Source: Tetrapyrgos nigripes
Lineage: Eukaryota; Basidiomycota; Agaricomycetes; Agaricales; Campanellaceae
Direction: 5' to 3'
DNA length: 64,000 nt
Assembly (NCBI GenBank): GCA_013368315.1
Contig: JAACJM010000017.1
Location: 248,001 to 312,000, forward strand
Shown here one piece after another: positions 1 through 9,852 of this stretch (position 1 is its first letter; each line of letters begins with the position of its first letter). The notes beneath the pieces are model-generated. The model ran no database searches and had not been told where the DNA came from. It worked only from the letters and a program-made list of their open reading frames with translations. A program made the position numbers and the translations under genes.

Positions 1-1547
1 CAGTAGCGATCATCTTGCTCCACTTGATCCTGAAAGACAATACTTGACTTTCTAACAAACACCGAGGGTTTGCTCGAAGGTCTCGGAATTCGCTGACTTT
101 GATGCCTGTTTCGAAGCGGTAGATTCCTTTGACGTGGGAGAAGGGATAGGGATCTCCTTGGAGATGCCAGAATGAGAAGAGTTTGTCGTCCAGACCGATG
201 GACCCTCCCGGTGGAACAATAGCCACCAGACGATCAAATGCACTCCAGCTCTTGGTATACATATCCCTCACCAACGCACGAGGAACATCAGCATTCCTAC
301 TCGTCAGCACAGCAATATATCTCCTTTTCTCACCCTGCTCCTGTGCAGGATGAGGATAAAGGTTGTACAACCTCGTAGGAAGATAATGCTGAGCGGGCGT
401 CATCAATGTATCCATCGGCCCAAACGTCAAAACCACATCCGATGGAGAAGGGCAGATGGACAAATAAGTTGCCAGATAATCAGACGTGAAACTCGTAACG
501 ATCGTATCGGGGTCGAACCCAAAGCGTTCGACGAGGTATCGGGAGATGTTGCCAACTTTTCTTCCACCGCCAGAAGCGTCGACTTCACCTAACCATCCAC
601 GGACGCGTCGGCCTTCTTCTCGACTGCCACCGACGATGTCCAAGACTCCTTCGTCCCAGTAACCTTGGCCACCGGCGGTGTGACCACCGTGGACCCATAA
701 GCCGGTTGTGCAAGCTTCGGCTTCACCCATGGGGACCCATTTACCACTCATGAGACTAGCCATGAAGGCAGAGGCGAGTTGGATACGACCTGTACGATGC
801 CAGACTTCTTGTGGCCAGCTTTCGCGAACGCGGAGAAGTTGGGCAGCAACGAGAGAGGCAGAAGCACTAGTGCCTACGCGGGCAGCCATGTGGTCTGGAC
901 CGCCAAGAAGGGCTTCGATAGCAAGAGCATGGGTATGAGACGAGGTATCCTGAGCGATAGGAGTGTTGGGTAAAGAGAATGAAGGTGATGGAAAATGCGT
1001 CTGTAGTGCCAAATGAGGATCCAGAGATGATAAAGATGGGACTGTTGTAGATTTCCACCAAACGAGAGCGTGCTGCCAAAAACACGGTCAAGAAAATACG
1101 GGAAATTTTCAGAAAAAGAGGGCATACCTGGGCAGCACCTCCAATCGATTTTATCTTTGTCAGGTCATGGTTCCTCGACAACTTGAGCAGTAGGGAGTCT
1201 AAAGGAAGAGCACGTGTAAGGAGATCACAGCCACACCAAAAAAAATTGCCTCCGTCTCGCCAGTGTACGTACCAAGGCCTTTGATCCACATCTCTACTGG
1301 CGTTGTGTACGCCTCTCCAGGCGATGTGAAGATACCTCCCGTTGTCCTGCGCGTTGACCGCTCATGAACAATCAGAAATCCAATCAAGCACCACAACATT
1401 AACGCACTGGTACTCAGACAGCTCAGTGTCAAAATCGACCGACTCCACCCCTACCAACTCTAGGTTCTCGTCTACCAACGATGCTCTTAGCTGATCTGTA
1501 GCCAGCTCCAGACCCAAAAACATCGCGGGCCCCTGCTTTGGAGGCAT
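1..1547 (-). CDS. D-xylulose kinase (FGGY family), 3' end off the left edge
   Basis: Phosphorylates D-xylulose to xylulose 5-phosphate in the cytosol, feeding the pentose phosphate pathway (family knowledge). I see four exons on the minus strand: 1408-1547, 1273-1346, 1128-1198 and from 1072 to the edge, all in one frame with GT-AG introns. The start reads MPPKQGPAMFLGLELATDQL, matching the FGGY N-terminal strand (FLGxDLSTQQLK). Later stretches fit fungal xylulokinases: TGGIFTSPGEAYTTPVEMW, the SIGGAAQ turn, a TFGPMDTLMTPAQHYLP strand and, near the edge, FETGIKVSEFRDLRANPR. About 450 codons are visible, so roughly the last 90-120 residues are missing. The ATG at 1545-1547 is chosen because it directly precedes the FGGY strand. 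No internal stop is seen after splicing. Confidence 0.88.
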
Positions 1548-2027
1548 TTTTGAACGGAATTATTGGAAGGAAGTAAGATAGACGAGATACGGAGTACGTG
1601 GATTGACTGTCGCTATTGGGCGAGCAGAACGCTGAGAACGTTGATATCGATCTTCGGGGTCGTCGTTTCGTAGGATGTCAGGCTTGCTTCAAGGAGCGTT
1701 CCGTAACTGCGTGAGCAGGTAAAAAGGCAAGGAAAAACGGTTTCAATTCTGATCCATCAACACTTCGCATTACCTAATCTCCTCTGCATGCGCCCTCTAA
1801 TCTGCGCTCTGGTGCTCTTGGTTCCTCTGCTCTGCTGTTCGACGTCCATGCTTGTGAAAAAAGGAGTGTAATACCAGCATGAGATTGGAAAGGAACCAAG
1901 AAATTAGCCCAGATATCTTAGACTGAGTGCTGTGCATAATCCGGCATTATACCGCCGGCACCGGGATTGCGGAAAACGGAGAGAAGTCATATGGGGTTAT
2001 GGATTTGTTAATTTTGAATACCAGGCA
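1548..2027. other. Intergenic: 5' region of xylulose kinase, 3' flank of lectin gene
   Basis: No convincing coding sequence, repeat or RNA gene seen. It should hold the xylulose kinase promoter; no canonical TATA box stands out next to the start codon. Confidence 0.5.
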
Positions 2028-3946
2028 CTACTCCGCACATTGTACACGAGTCACAGTCACCGTCGTCGTAATCGTTCTAGTTGTTGTCGTCACAGTGCAG
2101 CCTCCATCCTCATCAGCTTTGACATCCACTACTGGGTCTTCCACTTCAACCTTGCTCGTAGTCTTTGTCGCCTCAACGTCATTTCCTGTCCACAATCCAA
2201 GAACTTGGCCCGAGATAGAGCTGTCCTTCGCCACCTCCTGCGCCTCTTCTGCCTCGGAATAGAAACCTTCAGTAGAGTTATCGTTCTCCGGAGCCGTTAC
2301 GGAAGACTCATCAGTGTCACTGAGCAGATCCCATTCTGTCTGAGCCGAGTTTGAGCCTTTCATGTTGGTAATTCCATTACCCAGACCGGGATCCTCTTCT
2401 TCAATTGGTTTCTGCTCTCGTTCTTGTCCTGGTGGCGTTAGCCTTCCTCCTTCGGTACCCTTGACACCAGCGTCATCACCACCTTGCAAATGGATATCCA
2501 CTGCTGATCCAAACGCAGGAGTCCCAGACGTTGACGTCAACGCAGTCCCCAACTTCCCCACTCCCAACTCATCCTCCAGCTCTGCATCCGCTTCAGACGT
2601 AATCCGTCGACACATGGAACAGATAGTGTACCCTAGCTCTGGAACCCGTGATTTCGACTTCAAGTTTGAAGGGATAGGCGCGACAGACTGGACAGAGCGA
2701 ACCTGACCGGCAGTGGTACCTCGTGCTAGGGTAGTAGAGCTGGAAGAAGTCGCGCTAGTACTGGTGGTGGTATGACAAGTGATGGGGATGGATGGAGTGG
2801 GACCCGTAAACGTCGTTGCAATGGTTTCCCTCGCCGTAGTGGTACTGGCATTGCGAGTTGTATCAGTATCGGCAGCTTTAACGTTTGCAGTACCGTTCTG
2901 TGAAGCCTCAAGCTCCTTCCCATCGATGCCAGAACCAATCTGAGTCGACGATACCTTACGTACTGGCACAGGTCGCCTCCCACATTCCACCAGCTTCCAC
3001 AATTGACATTTATGCACTGGAGACTGCTCTCTCGCCAGTTCGATCTGTACAAGCATGTCATTAATATAGGTGATACCATGTACATCGAAGAAAAAGAAGA
3101 ATAGGCAGGAAAAGAAAAGGAATCATCACTTACCCTCGTACCAGCCTTCCCATTTCCCCAATTACTCAAATCGACCACAAACCCTCCATGCCATCGAATC
3201 CTCACTACATCGCCCTCTTCCTCTCTATTTCTTTCCGACGAGAAAGGCGCAGGAAAATCCGTCCCAACTCTCTCCACCTCCCATGCAACAGGAAACGCAC
3301 TCGTCACGAGTGGAGCAGAATGTCTGAGACCCCCGTCGGGAGAGGGAATGAGATATTTGAGATACTTTTTCTTGGATTCGTTAGATGTGATATTTCCGTC
3401 AGGTCCATAGCTTGAGTCATAGTTGACGTCAACGTCGGTCTCGTTGTCGCAGTAAGAGTACAAATCATTCGTGAAAACACAGCGAAGGGAATATCCAGCT
3501 CCGAGAGGTGCGAATTCCCATTGTTGGTTTAGATCTTTGTGGAGTGGCCAGCCTGTCTCAGTGGATGTATTGGAGTCATGCGTAAGAGGAATAGGGGTGC
3601 CGGTCAACGTCGCAGCAGCAGCGAACATGTACAGCAATTCCAAGCAACACGTCGGCCGGTGTACATACACACGATGATAGCAGTGACAGAGGACCATAAG
3701 CATGTGAGACGAGTCAACAAAACATCCCAAAAAAGAGACAGAGAAATGAGACAACAAGGTGTCAGTACGCACACAACAACGTGCAGGATACGAAAGTTAC
3801 GTACCAATGACGCTCCTCCAATCAGACCCACTCAGGTCCATCGCGGTACCACCTTGGAGGTTGATGAGGTTGTAGTAGATACCTGGTTTAAGGGCTGGTA
3901 TGCCTTTCCGCAGAGGGCTGGACTCGGAGATACTGATGTCAGACAT
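2028..3946 (-). CDS. Ricin-B/CCL2-like beta-trefoil lectin with long Ser/Thr/acidic tail
   Basis: Predicted carbohydrate-binding protein, 525 residues, exons 3805-3946, 3134-3552 and 2028-3044; the lengths sum to a whole number of codons. The start MSDISISESSP is followed by GIYYNLINLQGGTAMDLSG and, across intron 1, GWPLHKDLNQQWEFAPLG. This is the first-repeat pattern of agaric ricin-B lectins (G-x-Y-x-I-x-N, T-x-L-D-L-S, N-Q-x-W). A third repeat spans intron 2 (FVVDLSNWGNGKAGTR, then ...HKCQLWKLVEC). The trefoil takes roughly residues 1-205. The remaining 320 residues are low complexity, rich in T, S, E and G, with a CSMCRR patch and a Thr-rich C-terminus. No signal peptide is visible, as in other cytoplasmic fungal defence lectins (family knowledge). 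Ligand is not predictable. The tail is unusual, since the known small lectins stop after the trefoil. Confidence 0.75.
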
Positions 3947-4304
3947 AGTACTTGTATGGCAGTCGCTGGTGAGGCCAAGTGTAGTTCAGAAGGTCGCGTG
4001 AAGTCTGCAAGTGACAGCAAGGAAAGATGTCCTCCAGTGAAAATATAGCAGGTCGTGGACTGTGGAAGGGAGGTTGAGGTCACGATTGAGTTCAAATTGA
4101 CTTTTGAAGAGTTCCAGGGGCTGCGCAGTACATAAAGCTGTGCTTTCTGTCCTTTGAGCTTGCAAGGTGCTCCAAACGTGCTGTTCATGCCTATGCCCAT
4201 GGTTAATGTAGACTTGATACCCTTAGTTCAGGCCTAGGATTGACTCTTACAAGGCGATTGACAATAACAAGGACTCGATAGGTCATTCCAAAATTACATA
4301 TATA
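3947..4304. other. Intergenic between lectin start and tRNA
   Basis: Presumed lectin promoter. Minus-strand open frame here lacks the splice and composition support seen in the lectin exons, so I do not extend the gene upstream. Confidence 0.4.
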
Positions 4305-4388
4305 TCCCTCTTAGCTCAGTTGGTAGAGCGCGTCACTAGTATTATGTAATCTATGACGAGGTCAGTCGTTCAAGTCGGCTAGAGGGAA
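4305..4388 (+). tRNA. tRNA-Thr (anticodon AGT) with an 11-nt intron
   Basis: Cloverleaf folds by eye. The acceptor TCCCTCT (4305-4311) pairs fully with AGAGGGA (4381-4387). The D arm is GCTC/GAGC and the anticodon stem is CGTCA/TGACG. The T arm is AGTCG/CGGCT around TTCAAGT. The A box TAGCTCAGTTGG and B box GTTCAAGTC are recognisable. The anticodon loop reads CT-AGT-A, followed by 11 extra bases at the usual position 37/38 intron site. Mature length about 73 nt before CCA addition. Isotype is taken from the anticodon only. Confidence 0.82.
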
Positions 4389-4930
4389 ATGTTTGAAGCA
4401 TCGTCCTTTTTTACTTGTAAGCGCCGTTCAGATTTCATTTCACTCCACCCTGTGCCAGAGCTTCTTTTCGACCATTCCTTGCAGTCTAGTTGGAAAATTT
4501 CCCTGTGAATGGTTAGGTGGAAACTTCTGTCCACATGTGGCTTGAGGTCCATAGGTATGTAAGTCTATAGGGTAACTGAAGGTCGGAGGGCAGCCAGTGT
4601 GACGCACTGTGACCTGGGGAGAAGATGACGCGTTTCTGAGGGTTCCCTGTCACTTCGTGGTTCGAAACTTCTCGTACCTCGCTTTTCGGGGATATCTAAT
4701 AATACCCATCGACTTGGTACCGGCTTGAGGATTTAATATTTAATCTCAAGCTCGACCGCGGTGATAAACGCCGTGTATGTGAACCCAAGATCAGAGGACC
4801 TTACAAATCATAGACTGCTACAGTGAGTCATCACGACTGAGTCGTGAGACCTCCTAGTAGTATTTAAGATCCTTCCTTTCCTTCAGCTCTCTCCTCGTCC
4901 AAATATTATCCGCTAACGCTGTGAATTACC
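4389..4930. promoter_or_regulatory. Upstream region of GFA-domain gene
   Basis: No gene seen. Presumed promoter of the gene starting at 4931; I could not define a specific motif. Confidence 0.35.
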
Positions 4931-5543
4931 ATGGCCACCGCCGACGAATCCAAACCCAATATCCCTCTGGCTGGCTTAGCCACTGATGGCTGGTCTAACG
5001 ACGATGAAGCTACAGCCACATGTTTCTGTGGCGCCGTGCAACTCGCTTTCGTAAGTCTGGCGGGCCATTCTTCTGCTGCTTGTGCACTGATAGTACCGCT
5101 TTCTCCAGCCAACGCAAGGCCCAGGCTTAGTCAACACCTTCGTCTGCAACTGCAGTGACTGTCATAAAATCACCGCGTCCATGTTCGCTTCCAACTTCAC
5201 CATCGACGATAGGTACTTGAAGCACATCCGCGGCCAGGACAACTTGAAGACCTTTTCCCAAGCGAAAAGCATCGCTTCTGGCAACGCCATGACGAACTAC
5301 TTTTGTTCAACTTGCGGTTCGCTCATGTATCGTGTCAGCTCAGGCTTTCCTGGCATGAGCATCTTGCGTATTGGCACAGTTGATGATTTTAGTCTGCACG
5401 AGACTAAATTGAGGCCCACAATCGAGCAGTTTATTAAGAACCGTGCGGGCTGGTTGTCTGGCGTGGAAGAGACGAAGAAGTATGATGGAACGTCTTTTCC
5501 AAGGACATGGGAGGATCGAAAGGTCGAAACCAGTAGCTTGTAA
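4931..5543 (+). CDS. GFA/CENP-V domain zinc protein (glutathione-dependent formaldehyde-activating type)
   Basis: Two exons, 4931-5050 and 5109-5543, give 184 residues. Family members bind Zn through conserved cysteines; some bacterial ones speed up S-hydroxymethylglutathione formation from formaldehyde, but most are uncharacterised. Visible ligand candidates are C31-x-C33 (ATCFCGAVQL), then C53-x-C55-x2-C58-H (VCNCSDCHKITAS) and C106-x2-C109 (YFCSTCGSLMYR), the usual order for this fold. The domain spans about residues 27-145. The start ATG has a good context (ACCATGGCC). It is followed closely by the convergent broken alcohol oxidase. A role in formaldehyde handling is suggested only by the neighbourhood. 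Confidence 0.85.
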
Positions 5544-6474
5544 GATGTAATGTAGAATTGTAATGTAGAATGTCCAAAGGTGTTACAGCGCTTTCATTTC
5601 ATTCGCGAGTACTTGTAGTATTTGCGCAAGGTGACTTATACAGTCTCGATACCCGATTCAGCGGCAATAATCAGCGCGGCTTTCTCTCTATGTTCGTAAG
5701 TCTGTCAGATCCAAGCCCTGGAGTAGAGTAATCAGCAAGACGTACCCAACAATCAAAGCGGTATTGTACGTGTTCGCGCCGACGTTGCTTGGTGCTATCA
5801 ATCCGAATGCATTAGCGTGCACAATGGAGTGGTTTTGCTATTAGTACTTACCGATGCTCAAATCGACGACCTTGAGATTCTCAACGCCGTATACGTTCAA
5901 CTTGGAGTCGACTACGCCGCCTTGATCTCGAGGTTTCATTGCACAAGTTCCGAGCTGATCAAGAGACAAGCACTAATAATCAGTACATGATGAAAGTTCA
6001 TACCCTCGAAGGGCACTGACTTACAGCATGCCACGCTGTACCCACTACATACATCCGCGTCAAGATAATCAATCAGTATAGACTCTGAACGACGTCGACA
6101 AGAAACAGGTCATCCACGCACCGACGTCTCGATGGAACGAATCAATAGCCAGATCATCCTGCTTCGTATACTCGATAGGCCCCGCATCAATTGGATCTGG
6201 ACCAGAACACTCTCTGACTGAAGCTTTACTCCCTTTTGGGAATTTCGGATGCCCAGAAGGAACGCCGCCTCTGTAGAACTTCATCCGACGGATGAGTTCG
6301 CAAGAGTGTTTGTAGCCCCAACGGAAGGCGGCGACGTCGGCTGGGCTGGAAGGGATTTCATAGTCAGATAGCAGTCGGAAAAGACGTAGATGTCAGGAAT
6401 ATTAACGCAAATGATCATCGAGTACGAACCTTTCCAAGTATTTAGGATCAAAATCAGGAGGCGCACTGGGATCG

Positions 6475-6482
6475 ACTGAAGT
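6475..6482. repeat. Target-site duplication, left copy (ACTGAAGT)
   Basis: Exact 8-bp match to 8278-8285; the pair brackets the insertion in exon 12 of the broken alcohol oxidase. Confidence 0.85.
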
Positions 6483-8277
6483 TAGCGTACTCGGGATGGT
6501 CGAGGTTCGATTTCAGTTTTTGATTTCGGTTACTCGGCTATGTATACCCGGTGACCAGACGGAAGGGTAATGTCGAAGGATGACTAGGCCTTGTACACGT
6601 ATAAGAGATGAACCACGGACTGAGGAGGTTAAACAATGAGCAAACCCAAAGCCTGTGAAGCATTGAAGCCCCTACAGGTGGGGAACTGCAAATCCTACTC
6701 CAAAGCTGACAAAGCATTTCCTAATTAGAAAGGGAGCCCCTATCGAGGCGGCGGTAGCACTGATTCCCGCTCAAAGTCACAACTCCTTCCCGTCCGTGTA
6801 TATGTATACTATGAATGAGCTTATTGCAGGAAATACCATATCCACAACGTTAGAATAATCAATCAGACAATTAAGTAGGACAAGTGGAATCCAGAATTAG
6901 TATCTAAAGCATATTATCATGATGAAGGTTTAGAATGTAGTCAGATAGTATAGATGGCTACGCTGTAATGTAATTAACATTCCCGAATCCTAATGGCATT
7001 TTCTGACAGTGGAAGCGGGGTTGGAGATCATGGAGAGCAGGGTATCGCCATCTTCCTCACGGCTCATGAGTGTATTGAAGGTGGCCGTTGCGAACTTTTG
7101 GAGCTTGATTCCCTTACCGAACTTGATTGACTGTGCTCATTTCTTGTATAAAACTTAGAATCTCATGGAATACATACACATGGTTCTACGAATTCTTACT
7201 GTAGTAAGGAAATCTCAGTGAAAGTCTCGACTTGACTCTAAATACGGCAAGCTCTAATGATGAAATGATTCAGACACTCACCGGGATTAATCTTTAATAG
7301 AACATTCAACAATCAAGACCTTATATGAGACATTTTCTGAGTTCCCTGTGGGCCGTTGCGAGTGAGTGATGGTTCACAGCGAAATGCACACAGATAGGTT
7401 GGTCAGAGCACGACAAGTGCATGCTGTCTCCACGTACCTGACCGGAGGAAAGCTCGCACAGAAGATCAAACTATTCAAAAAGAAAGAAAATGTATAATTA
7501 CGGGCTACCTATGGCGGAGAAAGTAATCTGTATTTACAGACCAGGGGACTTGATTCCATGTCCTGTAATAGTCACTGTGCACACGAAATCCTTTGGGCTA
7601 TCAAACGCTCATCTTCGTTTAGTACCGTTTCGAGGTGTGGGCGCATACTCGAGGTCGTCGTTGATATGCACCTACCGGTCACGCGGAAACGACTTTGCCC
7701 AATCGCTAGGCGAAACGGCAAGTCCGTAAACGCGGACCACACCACGGTTCAACACAAGCCCAGATGGTGGGAGGATCTTGAGTGATTAAGATCCTGGTGC
7801 TGCTTGGCTAAGGACTCCGAGCACCTGGATTTCGACCACAGACGGTACCTATTGACAAAGACGAAGAGAAGTATTAAAAGGCAGCTGAAATAAATAACAG
7901 AGCTCACCTTACATGTAATTATATTCACACTGAGCTTACTAGACCCGTTTGTGAGCTTTTAAAGGGAAGTAATGAGCGCTCATCAACTTTTTTCACCTAG
8001 CAAAAGATACTCACCGGCGGCTACAGTCACGGATCAGGTTTCGGCAGTGCCAAAAGCCCAGTATTTGTGCGTTGGCAATGCACCGCCGTCTAGCACCGAA
8101 TAGAGAGGAGGGCAGGAGCTAGATGGCGTTCACATCCACATTGACGTCGAGGAGGATGGGCATTGACGATGAAGGCAGTAACCAAAGCGACACGTCATCT
8201 AACGTATCACCGGGTATACATAGCCGAGTGACCAAAATCAAAAATTGAAATCGAACCTCGACCATCCCGAGTGCGCT
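6483..8277. mobile_element. hAT-like non-autonomous DNA transposon, 1795 bp
   Basis: Bounded by an 8-bp target duplication. Its terminal inverted repeats are about 75 bp long: left end TAGCGTACTCGGGATGG, right end (inverted) AGCGCACTCGGGATGG, and both continue through GGCTATGTATACCCGG with about five mismatches. An 8-bp duplication is the hAT hallmark. No transposase-like reading frame was seen inside, so the element is non-autonomous. A short exon-like stretch lies at 6990-7130 on the minus strand. The element sits in the coding exon, not in an intron. Confidence 0.85.
6990..7130 (-). pseudogene. Possible captured host exon inside the hAT-like element
   Basis: A 46-codon open stretch preceded by an AG acceptor (GCACAG) and closed by a stop reads as plausible protein (KFATATFNTLMSREEDGDTL in the middle). 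Its balanced composition differs from the rest of the element. I do not recognise the family. Chance open frame is the alternative. Confidence 0.3.
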
Positions 8278-8285
8278 ACTGAAGT
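8278..8285. repeat. Target-site duplication, right copy (ACTGAAGT)
   Basis: Identical to 6475-6482 and part of the interrupted exon 12. Confidence 0.85.
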
Positions 8286-9095
8286 GATGTGGACATGACC
8301 TATGTTGAGAGGGTAGTACTAGAGAATCGATCGAGTTCTGCAATTAGTACGCATCTTCTTTTCGACAGCATAATAACTTGGATGGGGCGATGGTCTCACC
8401 GTGACATAACAACTCGCAATGCACTTTTTAACACCCTTCGCAAAATCACTCTCAATCTCACTACTAGTAGAACCTAGATACCCATTAACCATCCCACTCC
8501 AAATAATCGCTTTATCCGGTGCGTTTTCGTAGAAATCTTTCCAAGTTTCATTAAACTCTGGCCCTAAGATCTGGAACTTCTTTTCTGTGATAGGACGCAG
8601 TTTAATTCCAACGTCGATACCATTATGCGCCATGAGGCCTTGGCCGGATTTGAGCCACTGGGAGACGTGGGCTGTTTGAAAGAGCGTGCCCAGGTCGTAC
8701 GTTAAAATCCTATGAACAATGCAATCAGGTAAAGAAAAGAGTGACTCACGTTCCATCCTCTCATCAATACCGCCGAAAATATCATCCATTGTATCCGCAT
8801 CATTTGAAGCGTAGAATGGTACGAAACAAACGTTATGGTCTAGAAAGCAAGCACAGTGACGGCACACAACGTAAGTTGGACAAGTCTTGGACACGACAAG
8901 ACCAAAACACTAACCGTTATAGTTCTCCCCAACACCAGGAAGATCGACTAAGACCGGGATACTCAAACGCTTCAGGATCTCGGGCGAGCCGATTCCCGAT
9001 CTGAAGCAGAGAGGTTAGCTCAACGATCTTTGGTGATATACGTAAAATAAAAAATGAACGCATAGACTTTGGCTCACCTTTCCAAGATCGCAGGT

Positions 9096-9105
9096 GAACC
9101 AAAGG
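9096..9105. repeat. Target-site duplication, left copy (GAACCAAAGG)
   Basis: Exact 10-bp match to 9843-9852. In the minus-strand gene it encodes the FGS part of GMC signature 2. Confidence 0.88.
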
Positions 9106-9842
9106 AGTACAGTGTCGATGGGTATTATCCGATCCAGGGCCTAGAAGTCCAAGAAGCAGAAGCATACGGTTTGACCGGCGGCGCAGGTTCTTACGCCGGA
9201 TATTAATTATTAATAATATTATTATTATAATGCTAGGAATGTCGGGTACGGATTCGGGTGAGCAGAGTCAGGGGACGGGGATATGTAGGTGTAGTGGGTT
9301 TAAAGAAGAGAGTGTGGAGGCACTACTGGCAGCGTTGGGAGCGTAATATTGGCGTGAACCCTGGCCAGTCAGTTGGTCAGAATGACGCGACGAAAAAAAA
9401 AACGAAACAAGAAGGAAAATAAAACAGAAAAATGAAATAAAGACATCGAGGTGAAGACAAAGGACGGACAGCAGCTTTACATCCAATCCCAGCCCTGTCC
9501 TTTGAAAGAAGACAAGGACACTGGGCAGCACGAGGCTTCTCCTGGCGGCGGCGTATCAGTTCTTGATCCCAGCCTAAACCGCTCCTCCTCCTCCTCTTCC
9601 TCCTTTTCCTCCTCCTCCTGCTCACGGCCTCCACCATCTTCAGAAAAGGAAATCACACCATGACACAAAATCCAAAAATATGTATTTCGTGGTCAAGACG
9701 GCAACTCAGAGTCAAATGGGGAGGGCGGGTCAATCGCCGGCAAATCCAAACGATTTAGGAAGGTACGGAAGGGAATCTTCATTTCCGACCATCTTTGGGC
9801 TTCTGGGACCTGGATCGGAAAATACCCATCGACGTATCACTC
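9106..9842. mobile_element. Non-autonomous TIR element with 10-bp target duplication, 737 bp
   Basis: The inverted repeats are about 45 bp. Both ends share GTCGATGGGTATT followed by TCCGATCCAGG, from 9113 inward on the left and inverted from about 9833 on the right. The outermost few bases are less alike. A 9-11 bp duplication suggests a Mutator-like superfamily rather than hAT (inference). The interior holds an AT-only stretch near 9203-9230 and a CCT-rich run near 9580-9620, with no transposase. It interrupts exon 8 of the third alcohol oxidase. Confidence 0.82.
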
Positions 9843-9852
9843 GAACCAAAGG
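9843..9852. repeat. Target-site duplication, right copy (GAACCAAAGG)
   Basis: Identical to 9096-9105. Confidence 0.88.

Noticed and set aside
3832..4200. Upstream extension of the lectin gene
   Set aside because: The ATG at 3944-3946 opens directly before the trefoil in the right frame; the longer frame is in a different phase.
8319..8894. Reading straight through the short gap between alcohol oxidase exons 10 and 11
   Set aside because: A 78-bp intron with acceptor CAAACAG restores exact alignment to the paralogues, so the read-through is coincidental.
9268..9663. Open frames rich in Ser/Glu/Arg inside the 737-bp element
   Set aside because: They arise from a CCT/AGG repeat run; no transposase-like motif.
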